Positions 46,201 to 53,540 of a stretch of DNA of 64,000 nucleotides are shown in pieces. Location of the stretch: the NCBI GenBank assembly GCA_017470645.1, contig JAFUYJ010000026.1, positions 23,574-87,573 on the forward strand, given 5' to 3'. Within the stretch, counting starts at the first letter, position 1. The number at the start of each line of letters is the position of its first letter. Below the pieces are notes generated by a model. The model saw only the letters and a list, made by a program, of their open reading frames with translations. It made no database searches and had not been told where the DNA came from. A program made the position numbers and the translations under genes. The stretch is from Clostridia bacterium (GTDB lineage Bacteria; Bacillota; Clostridia; TANB77; CAG-508).

Positions 46201-48593
46201 TATCTAAGTACTTGAAACTAGGAGAACCTATCTATTTAGAAATTACAGGCGTATATAAAACTGATGAAAATAATCGTTTTGTAGACTATGAATTAAATTC
46301 ATTCAAACTATTAAAAGAAGATGGAGAATCTGAAGATGGAACAAATGTAACATTAAAAAATGTTAAGATAATGAATAGTAATCAAACTGTTGATGTTACA
46401 GCTGAATTAACAGAAAGAACAGACGCAGAGACAGGAAAAACAATTCCAGTAATAACAATAACAGTACCAAATGTTGAAAAAATATTCGACTTAAGCTTAC
46501 GTAAATTTATAGTAAACGTAAACAATAACGAACCAGAAGAATCAAGAGAACCAGCAGTAAATGCTGAAAGATTAATAAACGGTGAGTCTACAACAGCAAA
46601 ATATGACCATACAAAAGATCCTTTATTAGTAGATAAAACAGACACAGTAAAATATGACATAAGAATCTACAACGAAGGTGAAAGAGCAGGTTATGCATCT
46701 GCTGTAATGGATGACATCCCAGAAGGACTAGAAATGGTTAAACCTGGGGATGGATCTAACGATACATCTAAATTAAATGCTGAATACAGATGGTTAATGT
46801 ACAGAAAAGTAAATAATGGTGAAGCAGTATCAGCTGATGATACAATCACATATGGAAATTATTCATATGTAGTAACAGAAAATCCTGCAGAAGCAGAATT
46901 AATAGTAACAGATTATCTATCAATGGAAAATGGAGAATCATTAATCACAGAAAATAACGGTATTAACCCTAATTTAATACCTGCATTTGATGCAGATACA
47001 ATGACAACTCCAGAATATAGAGATGTATTTGTAGAATTCAAAGTTAAAGAAACAGCAAAACCAGGACAAGTAATTGAAAACAAAGCACAAATAACAGATG
47101 ATAGAGATGAAAACAACAATACAGTAACAGACAGAGATTCAACAACAAATGTATGGATAGACGGAGAAGACGACCAAGACATTGAAAGATTAATAGTTAC
47201 AGAAGATAAACAATTCGATTTAAGCTTACGTAAATTCATTACACAAGTAAATGATAATCCATTAGAAGAATCAAGAGAGCCATCAGTAGATGTTTCCAAA
47301 TTAATAAGTGGAGAATCAACAACAGCAACATATACACATCCAAAAGAAGAATCACCAGTACTAGTAAATCCAGAAGATATAGTTGAATACACAATAAGGG
47401 TTTACAACGAGGGTGAAGTAGATGGATATGCAGATATGGTATTAGATGACATTCCAGAAGGTGTAGAAATGATAGCCCCAGATTATACACCAGATGGTAT
47501 AGCCTCAAACTTAAATGCCGAATACAGATGGGTAATGTGCAGATTAGTAAAAGAAGGAGAAGATGTAAGTGTCAAAGATACATTTACATATGATAAAAAA
47601 CAATATGTAATAACAGACAATGCTTCAGAAGCAGAAGCAATTGTTACAGACTACTTATCAAAGAAAGTTGGAGACGCTGCTGCAACAGAGGATTCAGCTA
47701 TCAACCCTAACTTATTAAGAGCATTCAATCCAGAAATCGGAGATATGACAGAAGCAAATTATAGAGACATAAAAGTACAATTCAGAGTACAAAAAGAAGG
47801 AGCAAAAGAAAGAGCTGGAAAACTATTAATCAACCATGCCCAAATAATTGATGATAGTGACAGCGATGGAAACTCTGTAACAGATAGAGATTCTACAACA
47901 AATGTATGGATAGATGGTGAAGATGATCAAGATTATGATGTAGTTAAATTAGGTTACTTTGATTTAGCTCTATATAAATGGGTAACAGATGCAATAGTAA
48001 CTGGAGATGGAAAAACTACAGAATATCCAAGTTATCATTCTGAAATGGATAAATCAAACATGGTAGACGTTTCTATTAAGAAAAACAAATTAAATGATGT
48101 AACAGTTAAATTCAAATATCAAATTAAAGTTGAAAACCAAGGAACAATAGCTGGAAAAGCCCTAGAAGTGAAAGATCACATTCCAGCAGGATTGAAATTC
48201 GTGGCTGAAGACAACACTGAATTTGGATGGGTTGCAGTTGACGACCAAACAGTTACAACAGATTACTTAAAAGACACAATATTAGAACCAGGTGAAACTG
48301 CTGAAGTAACAATAGTCCTAACATGGATTAATGGATCAGATAACCTAGGTGAGAAAGTAAACTATGCTGAAATAAGCGAAGATGAAAACGAACACGGATG
48401 GAAAGATATCGATTCTTCTACAAATAATTTTAAAGATGTACCAAAAGAAGACGATGAAGACGGTGACGTTGTAATGCTACAAATTAGAACAGGTGCAGCA
48501 AGCTATGTGGTTTATATAGCTATTGCCCTAGCTGCGATGTCAATTGTAGTTGCTGGTGTAGTTGGAATTAAGAAATATGTAATTAATAGATAG
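40221..48593 (+). CDS. giant thioester-domain / DUF11 surface protein
   Basis: A 2790-residue protein. Residues 8-30 are a signal-anchor helix. Residues about 95-260 fit a TQXA-type thioester domain: Cys110 in GYCLNHGG and Gln221 in VAQQYAIWFF are the likely thioester pair that lets Gram-positive adhesins bind host amines covalently. Residues about 430-520 are a SpaA-like collagen-B domain. Then follow five or more DUF11-type modules, each starting 'FDLSLRKFI/IDLALKKVI' and containing 'VKYDIRIYNEGE....A..DDIPEGLE', linked by acidic DDDFEK or WIDGEDDQD segments. The C terminus has one helix (YVVYIAIALAAMSIVVAGVV) and IKKYVINR, but no LPXTG; LQIRTG stands before it instead. Expected role: cell-surface adhesin or stalk. 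A GAAAGGAG site precedes the ATG. Confidence 0.85.
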   Translation: MRKGNGKSVIAKLGIAVVAFLIIAILAATAQRLLNSKGETNEIASINLNEPIPTSVGSEGNPTTAAVSINGTFGNGDVAGEIVLGGNDSVGSWYSSGAAYHDGKYANGYCLNHGGTLQGTYVDGTTLKAEGKSAYSINNSKNTSATNSLKWLFDNIYRMNMTSAETRRTSDSKAIDADNYRIVEARELDLYKKNLKNILTKNKKNANLADASAKEIFVAQQYAIWFFTNNINSIEVLASDYPSLNAEQRINKYVELHTNATEYAIYQALVAEAKKNGNYTGVGTNEVTITKASNCAMVQSGNDVIIGPYVVNNSINKAYRFSYSNLKLNNNTSAKVYQADKSTELTNNVVTNYKGNIYIKISNYQMSEANVKYNFTGTLTALSYKTEAVFWSKNGKGTGEGLQEVATIHRTSNQKNLSLKESYERKVTEGTYKITVTKENWQNTALAGATFAIRKGTFSNGAVSDISTIGAQGESKYIADSNAITGTDETEILEITESAAPSGYARFNKKVYVVLTFKTSDGKYAINNVNVITGDSTSKLETLTDISDVEATLTDAEPTYDFKDENGNVYAITRRGDTQIDVYIKNPKIDLALKKMITQIKKNNTEEFVDVTENTFNVGRHSEWDVDTSTLADTTNATYTMNKTPVEVEVGDEVTYAIKIFNEGEVAAKADRIIDYIPAGLEVTKVVYNDVDIMANPTTSVAARINTTEGYNNVLNIELHGTDDFIPAYNSETGDIQNAVIYVTCKVKEGATGVLTNIAEITEYQTAQGVIAQDIDSTAKTTDGSTTTYGNWTAPNSEDKFTNTKDSDAWRNYSNNNDSKLDGQWHPDFLAQDTGLNGNKGDDDDFDKLVVKGKYNLTIKKVNESSNNEVINDVKFNISRNNQITSQSEEFTNVETVDGLIGYEESLSTLDNGTISYTFTEIENANYAQLWAPIKLNLNITDGKIKSYDLNYGNASKAIGETSTEKTFAITVDNITLSIKVTVDYAKSKVTVEIGNKLATSSEYKIRFRKVSSGNGAPLQGVTFTGTKQLNEGEEVAIGLNPTDENGYTNVLSNTIDANTYTLNDNYNITEVDLGTNTGYTKLNKEINITAAKAITNEEYGIGSFGIFCDGKFMRLNSNTPTNSITVEQDGLVFEILATMEEIDGVKGLTITVPNAPDNNRTIILNKFNKNDDTKIRTRWYASIKNETTGKAVPQKMYSNGELAYTDNIEASTTSISYIVKETRAPAGFINAYSGKYIKLQVELTAGEPTSATATVYNNSDNTVDAELTADTSASITEIAGNKTIVLSLKDPEVERIIDLALKKVITEVDGVEVKSSNGFDAKYDRLTTGDDKVRINTAPLLNGETDAEYFLNKTPILVQKGSKIKYQIRIYNEGTDLDSTASEIKDYLPTGLELVDVYYKDGTRLTRDTDYTYSNKTLTITALADKDLIAKYNGGDTLSYDYVVVECQVTDTAKGIQTNIAEISEYKTSEGVVTNKQDRDSETGNWDAPSSNRDNQKWIDYAGNTSNTIDDGAFKNYIGQEDDDDFEKVIIGEVDLVLKKVITNIGETSVNDLDAAYQRFQGGEINVFTDDMNRNDNVTTAQYLMNKTPIKVKIGDEVTYQIRIYNEGSIDATAAEITDYIPKGLTLKSVSYNGNTLTAGTDYTANEENVLKIKALKGHLIEKYNGTTPAYDYVTVVCTVNGDRRGLLTNVAEISKYETSIGEITVDRDSETTGTGEWQAPTGSDKTTLDGKSSKEWADYYKITTKGEFLDYPGQQDDDDFEKIIVETNYKVDFYKFHDDAGFKPVSNAVININGEDYTTDTFGDIDFGTKEFTSTSQRIDFNINEVDIDGYVKIDKPIYITFVAAEGENGGTVISAYDICTTGNNVYNRYRVNKDDYTATFYIKDVKGNRVRLFINIETKDGVSNVSIGLENKIADRPYEINLYKVDETTKEPIEGSKFEITPVGNRIEKYEGGYLSEETVETNENGLAKVGTFVYNRALRDRFEINEIETLSKYLKLGEPIYLEITGVYKTDENNRFVDYELNSFKLLKEDGESEDGTNVTLKNVKIMNSNQTVDVTAELTERTDAETGKTIPVITITVPNVEKIFDLSLRKFIVNVNNNEPEESREPAVNAERLINGESTTAKYDHTKDPLLVDKTDTVKYDIRIYNEGERAGYASAVMDDIPEGLEMVKPGDGSNDTSKLNAEYRWLMYRKVNNGEAVSADDTITYGNYSYVVTENPAEAELIVTDYLSMENGESLITENNGINPNLIPAFDADTMTTPEYRDVFVEFKVKETAKPGQVIENKAQITDDRDENNNTVTDRDSTTNVWIDGEDDQDIERLIVTEDKQFDLSLRKFITQVNDNPLEESREPSVDVSKLISGESTTATYTHPKEESPVLVNPEDIVEYTIRVYNEGEVDGYADMVLDDIPEGVEMIAPDYTPDGIASNLNAEYRWVMCRLVKEGEDVSVKDTFTYDKKQYVITDNASEAEAIVTDYLSKKVGDAAATEDSAINPNLLRAFNPEIGDMTEANYRDIKVQFRVQKEGAKERAGKLLINHAQIIDDSDSDGNSVTDRDSTTNVWIDGEDDQDYDVVKLGYFDLALYKWVTDAIVTGDGKTTEYPSYHSEMDKSNMVDVSIKKNKLNDVTVKFKYQIKVENQGTIAGKALEVKDHIPAGLKFVAEDNTEFGWVAVDDQTVTTDYLKDTILEPGETAEVTIVLTWINGSDNLGEKVNYAEISEDENEHGWKDIDSSTNNFKDVPKEDDEDGDVVMLQIRTGAASYVVYIAIALAAMSIVVAGVVGIKKYVINR

Positions 48594-48599
48594 TTTGAA

Positions 48600-48685
48600 G
48601 AAACTTTTGGGGACACTGGCAAAAAGTCTCACGGAGCAGGTAAATACTCCGTGAGACTTTTTTGTCAGTGTCCATAAAAGTTTCG
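48600..48685. repeat. dispersed palindromic repeat, subfamily A, expanded centre
   Basis: Arms GAAACTTTTGGGGACACTGG and TGTCAGTGTCCATAAAAGTTTC enclose a second long stem (AAAAAGTCTCACGGAG with CTCCGTGAGACTTTTTT). The inner stem is extended by ACGGAG/CTCCGT compared with other copies. It may also terminate the giant gene. Confidence 0.9.
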
Positions 48686-48693
48686 GTGAAATC

Positions 48694-48722
48694 TTGACTT
48701 AATTGACATAAAATGATATAAT
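48694..48722 (+). promoter_or_regulatory. sigma-A-like promoter of the Cys-rich gene
   Basis: TTGACT at 48694-48699 and TATAAT at 48717-48722 with a 17-base gap. It is AT-rich like the host although the gene is not. Confidence 0.8.
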
Positions 48723-48794
48723 AGTGTGCATAAGCAATTAGAACAATAAATGGGTAGAATTTACTCATTACACTAATGAAAAGGAGAGAAAAGA

Positions 48795-49409
48795 ATGAAA
48801 GTAAAAGATCCAAAAATTGCATCAATGCTCTTTAATGACCACGTTTTTGTTTTTGGAAAAAATGAATACAAACTGCGGAGAGTAACAGAAGCAGAACTTC
48901 TTCAAATCAGGATTAAGAACAAGCCTGGGGTTGTATTCAAAGATACCAAAAGCAATGGTGAGGTAGAGCTGTGGTATGCTCCGCTGTCATCAGGAAAGGT
49001 AAAACTCTGTTCAGTTAAGCACTTTAATCACTGTTGTAACAGAGAAAAAGACTGTTGCAAAAGATTAATTCCGTTGCCTGACCCCCAAGGATGTAAGTCT
49101 GTGCGGGACCTTACTATGATGGGCTATCGTAGAGCAGGATATCGTATGCGTGAAGCTTGTAAGTATGGATTCCGTATTGAGAAGTATGGGTTCATCATTA
49201 GAGCAATCGAGACCATAGGCTGTGAGGAAAACGGATTTAAGTGTATTGAATGTAAAAATTGCGCTTATGATCCAGTAATTCCCAGATCTAGGGCAATAGA
49301 GAACGAATACCTGAAGCAACAACAGCAAAAAGCCTTTGTAAGTGCAAAGAACGATGGAAAGCTTTCAGAGGAAGAACTCAAGGAACTTGTAAAAAAGTTT
49401 ACGCGTTAA
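48795..49409 (+). CDS. cysteine-rich protein of unknown function, foreign codon use
   Basis: I do not recognise this 204-residue soluble protein. It has two Cys clusters: one near residues 74-97 (CSVKHFNHCCNREKDCCK) and one near 150-166 (CEENGFKCIECKNCAY, including CxxCxxC). They look like metal (zinc or iron-sulphur) sites. Between them is a basic segment (MGYRRAGYRMREACKYGF). The C terminus is a charged helix. Codon choice (CTG, CGG, CGT, CCG, GTG) differs from the AT-ending codons of its neighbours and resembles the dockerin gene, which suggests transfer from another lineage. It has a host-like promoter, an AAAGGAGAG site and a perfect terminator, so it forms a self-contained expressed unit. 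Confidence 0.7.
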   Translation: MKVKDPKIASMLFNDHVFVFGKNEYKLRRVTEAELLQIRIKNKPGVVFKDTKSNGEVELWYAPLSSGKVKLCSVKHFNHCCNREKDCCKRLIPLPDPQGCKSVRDLTMMGYRRAGYRMREACKYGFRIEKYGFIIRAIETIGCEENGFKCIECKNCAYDPVIPRSRAIENEYLKQQQQKAFVSAKNDGKLSEEELKELVKKFTR

Positions 49410-49447
49410 CAAAAAGCCAGATTTCTAAATAGGAATCTGGCTTTTTG
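49410..49447 (+). terminator. Rho-independent terminator
   Basis: CAAAAAGCCAGATT and AATCTGGCTTTTTG form a perfect 14-base stem around ten bases. It starts directly after the stop codon of the Cys-rich gene. Confidence 0.95.
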
Positions 49448-49499
49448 CAGTCAAATTTATGAATTGGCTTGTAAAAAACAAAAATCATAAATTTGCTCT

Positions 49500-49534
49500 T
49501 TTGAAAATAAACATTTATAAAGTTTATTTTCAAA
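49500..49534 (+). promoter_or_regulatory. inverted repeat overlapping the ZIP gene ribosome binding site
   Basis: TTTGAAAATAAAC (49500-49512) and its exact complement GTTTATTTTCAAA (49522-49534) flank nine bases. The right arm runs into AAAGGAG (49532-49538), the ribosome binding site of the ZIP transporter. It could be an operator for a metal regulator or an RNA hairpin that hides the site. Confidence 0.6.
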
Positions 49535-49545
49535 GGAGTTTTCAT

Positions 49546-50316
49546 ATGGAACATTTAATAAAAACCACGCTTCTCGGATTATTTTTCGGCACTTTTGGAA
49601 CAACAATAGGTGGAATAGTAGGTGTAGCATTTAACAAGACGTCAAACAAATTTCTAAGTTGTATATTATCAGTAGCATCCGGACTAATGACAGCAATTGT
49701 GTGTTTTGAACTGATACCAGAAGCATTAGAAATTTCAAATGTAGTAACAGTGTTATGGGGGATAATATGTGGAATCACACTGATGATATTTTGTGATATT
49801 GCAGTTGAAAAAAAATTCAAAAATATGAAATTTATTGATAAACAAAATAATAATTTATCAAAAAACATGACAAAAAGTAATCTATTAAAAACAGGTATAA
49901 TAGTAAGCATAGGCCTTGCTATTCACAACTTTCCTGAGGGATTGGCTATAGGATCGGGATTTGAAGCCTCTATCACCTTAGGATATTCTCTAGCAATAGC
50001 AATTGCACTACACGACGTACCTGAAGGAATATCAATGGCAGTACCAATGAAAAATGGAGGAATGAGGCCTGCTAGGGTAATATTCTATGTAGTTTTATCA
50101 GGTATAACAACGGGAATAGGTGCTTTTTTTGGAGCACTGGTAGGAGGTATATCACAAAGCATAATTTCCGTATGCCTATCATTTGCAGCAGGTGCTATGT
50201 TATACATAGTATCAGGAGAATTAACCCCTGAATCGAACTCTTTGTATAGAGGAAAGTTACCAGCAATTGGTAATATTGCAGGGTTTGTTCTTGGAATGCT
50301 AAGTTTGCAGTTGTGA
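49546..50316 (+). CDS. ZIP family divalent metal transporter
   Basis: A 256-residue integral membrane protein with about eight helices. The two metal-site helices of the ZIP family are clear: IGLAIHNFPEGLAIGSGFEA and AIALHDVPEGISMAVPM (HN-PEG and HD-PEG motifs), with a variable His-poor cytoplasmic loop between helices 3 and 4 (KKFKNMKFIDKQNNNLSKNM). Family knowledge: imports zinc, and in some members iron or manganese, into the cytoplasm. I chose the ATG at 49546 because AAAGGAG (49532-49538) precedes it; the frame is open further upstream only through a hairpin region. The perfect inverted repeat over the ribosome site hints at metal-dependent control. Confidence 0.92.
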   Translation: MEHLIKTTLLGLFFGTFGTTIGGIVGVAFNKTSNKFLSCILSVASGLMTAIVCFELIPEALEISNVVTVLWGIICGITLMIFCDIAVEKKFKNMKFIDKQNNNLSKNMTKSNLLKTGIIVSIGLAIHNFPEGLAIGSGFEASITLGYSLAIAIALHDVPEGISMAVPMKNGGMRPARVIFYVVLSGITTGIGAFFGALVGGISQSIISVCLSFAAGAMLYIVSGELTPESNSLYRGKLPAIGNIAGFVLGMLSLQL

Positions 50317-50386
50317 GAACTTTTGGGGACACTGACAAAAAGTTCCAAGACCTTGGAACTTTTTGTCAGTGTCCCCAAAAGTTCTC
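50315..50386. repeat. dispersed palindromic repeat, subfamily A, near-perfect copy
   Basis: The best-preserved copy: 35 bases from GAGAACTTTTGGGGACACTG through AAAAAGTTCCAAG are mirrored exactly around two central bases. Each arm also contains its own ends GAACTTTT and AAAAGTTC, so the element is a palindrome of palindromes. It overlaps the last codon of the ZIP gene. Confidence 0.96.
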
Positions 50387-50409
50387 CCTAAAAATCTCCC
50401 AAAAACCTA

Positions 50410-50438
50410 TTGAAAAAATATAGATTTCAATATATAAT
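50410..50438 (+). promoter_or_regulatory. sigma-A-like promoter of the DUF4321-radC-mre cluster
   Basis: TTGAAA at 50410-50415 and TATAAT at 50433-50438 with a 17-base gap, 64 bases before the DUF4321 start. Confidence 0.7.
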
Positions 50439-50501
50439 ACACAAAGTAAGAATAAATGGATTTTTAAAGAATAAAAAAGGAACACAAAGGAGGAAAAAAA
50501 T

Positions 50502-50759
50502 ATGGCTACAAGAGATAAAAACATATGGATTTTAATAGTATTCATACTAGCAGGACTAGTAATAGGGGGACTAATAGGCACATTTGCTGCTAAAGTAGAT
50601 TCTTTATGGTGGTTGGCCTACGGAGAAAGTTTTGGTTTATCTGAACCATTACAATTGGACTTAAGTATTATAAAATTAACATTTTCACTAATGCTAAAAA
50701 TAAATATAGCAAGTATAATTGGTATGGCAATAGCTATATTTGTATATAGAAAAGTGTAA
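50502..50759 (+). CDS. DUF4321 membrane protein
   Basis: An 85-residue protein with two hydrophobic helices (about 10-32 and 58-82). The intermediate segment YGESFGLSEPLQLDLSIIKL and the start 'KNIWILIVFILAGLVIGGLI' match the DUF4321 family, which occurs in Clostridia next to radC and mreB. The function is unknown; the conserved place beside the cell-shape genes suggests a link to envelope growth. AAAGGAGGAAAAAAAT precedes the ATG, and a promoter lies at 50410-50438. Confidence 0.8.
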   Translation: MATRDKNIWILIVFILAGLVIGGLIGTFAAKVDSLWWLAYGESFGLSEPLQLDLSIIKLTFSLMLKINIASIIGMAIAIFVYRKV

Positions 50760-50844
50760 TTTTAATTCGTAAAGCTAAAATATGAAATAAGTATAGCAAA
50801 CTAAACACAACAAAACTAATATATTTCTGGGGGAAAGGAGCAAT

Positions 50845-51565
50845 ATGACAATAAAAATTAAGCAACTTCCAGAAACAGAAAGACCATATGAAAAACTGGA
50901 ATTATATGGTGAAAAAGTGTTATCAAATGCCGAGCTTTTGGCAATAATAATAAAAAGCGGAACAAAAGAGAATACGTCTGTAGAACTTGCAAGCAAAGTA
51001 TTGTCTTTAATTGACAAAAATAACGACCAAAATAACGACAACAATCATCTACAATCAATACAAGAGATATCCTTAGAAGAATTTCAGAAAATCAAGGGAA
51101 TAGGCAAAGTAAAAGCAATTCAACTAAAAGCTGTATGTGAACTTGCTAGAAGGATGTCTCAACCAACAAACAAGAAAAACATCAAAATAAAATCGTCGCA
51201 AGATGTAGCAAATCTTTTGATGGGAGAGCTAAGATTCGAAAAGATTGAACATGTAAAGCTGTTGTTATTAAGTGCGAAAAATACAATAGTGAGAATAGTT
51301 GATGTCTCGAAAGGCGGGACAAATTCCGCTATTGTAGAACCAAAAGAAATTTTGCAAGAAGCTATAAAAGCAGGAATTCCTAAAATTATCTTGGTGCATA
51401 ATCATCCAAGTCGGAGACCCAACACCAAGTCCAGCTGATATAGAGTTAACAAAAAGACTCTATGCAGCTGCAAATATTTTAGGAATTCAATTGTTAGACC
51501 ACGTAGTTATAGGAGACAGATGTTATACAAGTATTTTTTCGGCAGAAAGGATTGTGGAAGATTAA
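50845..51565 (+). pseudogene. radC: radC family protein, frameshifted at the JAMM motif
   Basis: The N-terminal part (residues 1-190) is a normal RadC: ERPYEKLELYGEKVLSNAEL, a helix-hairpin-helix segment (FQKIKGIGKVKAIQLKAVCE), and the start of the MPN/JAMM domain up to LVHNHPS. There one extra C (at or near 51412) changes the frame, and the product would end as [13 protein letters not shown]. In the shifted frame the expected ending continues without error: [20 protein letters not shown] through [20 protein letters not shown], stopping at 51565. The break separates the metal ligands HxH from the motif's Asp, so a truncated product could not hold an intact site. Family role: once linked to DNA repair, now mostly unclear. 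It could be a recent mutation or a sequencing error. The stop is one base before mreB. Confidence 0.9.
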
Positions 51566-51566
51566 A

Positions 51567-52616
51567 ATGAAGAAGAAGAGATTTAAGAAATTTTTTGGAT
51601 TAACATCAAAAGATATAGGAATAGACCTAGGAACAGCAAATATGCTTGTAACTCTTAAAGGAAAGGGAATAGTTCTAAAAGAACCATCTGTTGTTGCAAT
51701 AGACAGAAAGTCTGGAAGTATTTTAGCAACAGGGTATGAAGCAAATGAAATGTTAGGAAGAACTCCCGAAGAGATAAAGGCAATTAGACCAATGAAGGAT
51801 GGGGTAATTGCAGATTTTACAGGCACTCAATTAATGCTTAAAAATATTCTAAACAAAGTCTGCCAAAGATACAATATTGGTAAGCCAAGGGTTATAGTTG
51901 GCGTACCATCAGGAATAACAGAGGTCGAAGAAAGAGCGGTAGAGGAATCCGTATTATACGCAGGAGCAAGAGAAGTTTATTTAATAGAAGAACCGATGGC
52001 AGCTGCAATAGGTGCAAACATGGACGTTGCAGAACCAAGTGGGAACATAATAGTAGACATAGGTGGAGGAACTACAGAGGTTGCAGTAATATCACTTGGA
52101 GGAATTGTAGTTAGCAATTCAATAAGAGTTGCCGGCGACGAGCTAGATGAAGACATAGTAAACTACGTAAAAAGAGAAATGAACCTAGCAATTGGGGAAA
52201 CAACTGCAGAAGATATAAAAATGGAAATAGGGTGTGCAATGCCACTAATGACAGAACTATCAAAAGAAGTTAAAGGTCGTGACCTAGCAACAGGATTACC
52301 ACGAACAGTTTACCTAACATCATCACAAATACAAGAGGCAATGCAAGAATCAATAGCAAAAATTGTAGATATAGTAAAAGTAACACTAGAGAAAACACCA
52401 CCAGAGCTTGCATCAGACATAATGGAAAAAGGTATAGTCTTAGCAGGTGGAGGAGCCTTAATAAAAAATATAGATAAGCTTCTAAGCGTTGCAACAGGTA
52501 TGCCAGTGTTAATAGCGGACAACCCATTAGACTGCGTTGCAAGAGGAGCAGGAAAGACATTAGACGAATTAGAAAAATTAAAGTCAGTGCTAATTAATTC
52601 GAGAAAAAGAAGATAG
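51567..52616 (+). CDS. mreB: rod-shape determining protein MreB
   Basis: A 349-residue bacterial actin. The phosphate-1 loop GIDLGTANMLVTLKGKGIVL, the connect-1 and phosphate-2 segments (IVDIGGGTTEVAVISLGGIV), and the adenosine motif GIVLAGGGALIKNIDKLLSV are all present. It forms membrane-bound filaments that guide lateral cell-wall synthesis. The ATG at 51567 is one base after the end of the radC frame, with GGAAG upstream; an in-frame TTG 15 bases earlier is less likely. mreC, mreD, a class B PBP and minC follow. The first residues KKKRFKKFF could be the membrane-binding amphipathic start. Whether it should be called MreB or Mbl cannot be told from this sequence alone. Confidence 0.95.
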   Translation: MKKKRFKKFFGLTSKDIGIDLGTANMLVTLKGKGIVLKEPSVVAIDRKSGSILATGYEANEMLGRTPEEIKAIRPMKDGVIADFTGTQLMLKNILNKVCQRYNIGKPRVIVGVPSGITEVEERAVEESVLYAGAREVYLIEEPMAAAIGANMDVAEPSGNIIVDIGGGTTEVAVISLGGIVVSNSIRVAGDELDEDIVNYVKREMNLAIGETTAEDIKMEIGCAMPLMTELSKEVKGRDLATGLPRTVYLTSSQIQEAMQESIAKIVDIVKVTLEKTPPELASDIMEKGIVLAGGGALIKNIDKLLSVATGMPVLIADNPLDCVARGAGKTLDELEKLKSVLINSRKRR

Positions 52617-52678
52617 AAAATTTAAATTGGGTACGGTCCTTTTTTTTAAAATTTTGAAATATGGGACGGACTTAAAGA

Positions 52679-53539
52679 ATGAATGATCTGATTAAATATA
52701 AAAAGAAAGGAATGGCAAGTAAAATGAGAAAAGATAAAAAGAACACCATTGTTGGAATAATCATAACAATTTTAATTTTAATATTTTTAGTTGCCGTTTC
52801 AAATATAAAGGTCGATAAAATCTCTCAAATAGGCAATCCATTTACTAAATTTGTCAATAACATTCAAAATGGAATGGTATATTTAAAAAATAGAGTTGCT
52901 GGAAATGATCAATTTTTCATAAATGTTGATGAGATGAAACAGGAAAATGAAAATTTAAAAAAAGAAAACAGTCAACTAGAGCAGTCATTAAGAGAGTTAG
53001 AAATACTTAAGGCAGAAAATGCTACATTAAGAGAATATGTAAATTTGACAGACAAATACACAGAGTATAGCACTTATCCAGCGTATGTAATACAAACAGA
53101 CATAAGCAATTACAGCAAAACCATAATAATAAATGCTGGAAAAAAAGATGGAATAGACGTTAATATGACGGTTATTTCTGACAAAGGTTTAGTAGGACAT
53201 GTAATTTCTGTAACAGACGACACCGCTAAAGTTCAAACAATAATAGATACATCAAGTACAGTAACTGGAACAATAAGCACAACAAGAGACAGCATAGTAG
53301 CAAGAGGTGTTATAGACTCAAACAAGGAATTAAAAGCATCATTTATCCCAACAGAAGCAAACATTCTTGAAGGAGACATGCTTGAAACATCAGGAATTGG
53401 AGGAATTTATCCAAAAGGAATTCATATAGGAACAATAAAAAAAGTGGTTAATACAAAGAATATTACAAACAGATATGCATTAATTGAAACTGCTGTAGAT
53501 TTTGGAAAATTGGAGACTGTTTTGGTTATTACGAATTAG
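52679..53539 (+). CDS. mreC: rod-shape determining protein MreC
   Basis: A 286-residue protein (about 271 if the ATG at 52724 is used, which has AAAGGA upstream at a somewhat long distance). One helix lies near residues 24-42, followed by a coiled coil (about 80-120, MKQENENLKKENSQLEQSLR) and the two beta-barrel domains of MreC (VNMTVISDKGLVGHVISVTD, and GGIYPKGIHIGTIKKVVN near the end). It sits outside the membrane, dimerises and links MreB filaments to the PBP. The 62-base gap after mreB contains CGGTCC followed by a T run. The stop is directly followed by a palindromic repeat that separates it from mreD. Confidence 0.93.
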   Translation: MNDLIKYKKKGMASKMRKDKKNTIVGIIITILILIFLVAVSNIKVDKISQIGNPFTKFVNNIQNGMVYLKNRVAGNDQFFINVDEMKQENENLKKENSQLEQSLRELEILKAENATLREYVNLTDKYTEYSTYPAYVIQTDISNYSKTIIINAGKKDGIDVNMTVISDKGLVGHVISVTDDTAKVQTIIDTSSTVTGTISTTRDSIVARGVIDSNKELKASFIPTEANILEGDMLETSGIGGIYPKGIHIGTIKKVVNTKNITNRYALIETAVDFGKLETVLVITN

Positions 53540-53540
53540 G

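Noticed and set aside
52620..52678. A terminator between mreB and mreC (CGGTCC plus T run)
   Set aside because: No stem of useful length can be formed around it; mreB and mreC probably stay on one transcript.
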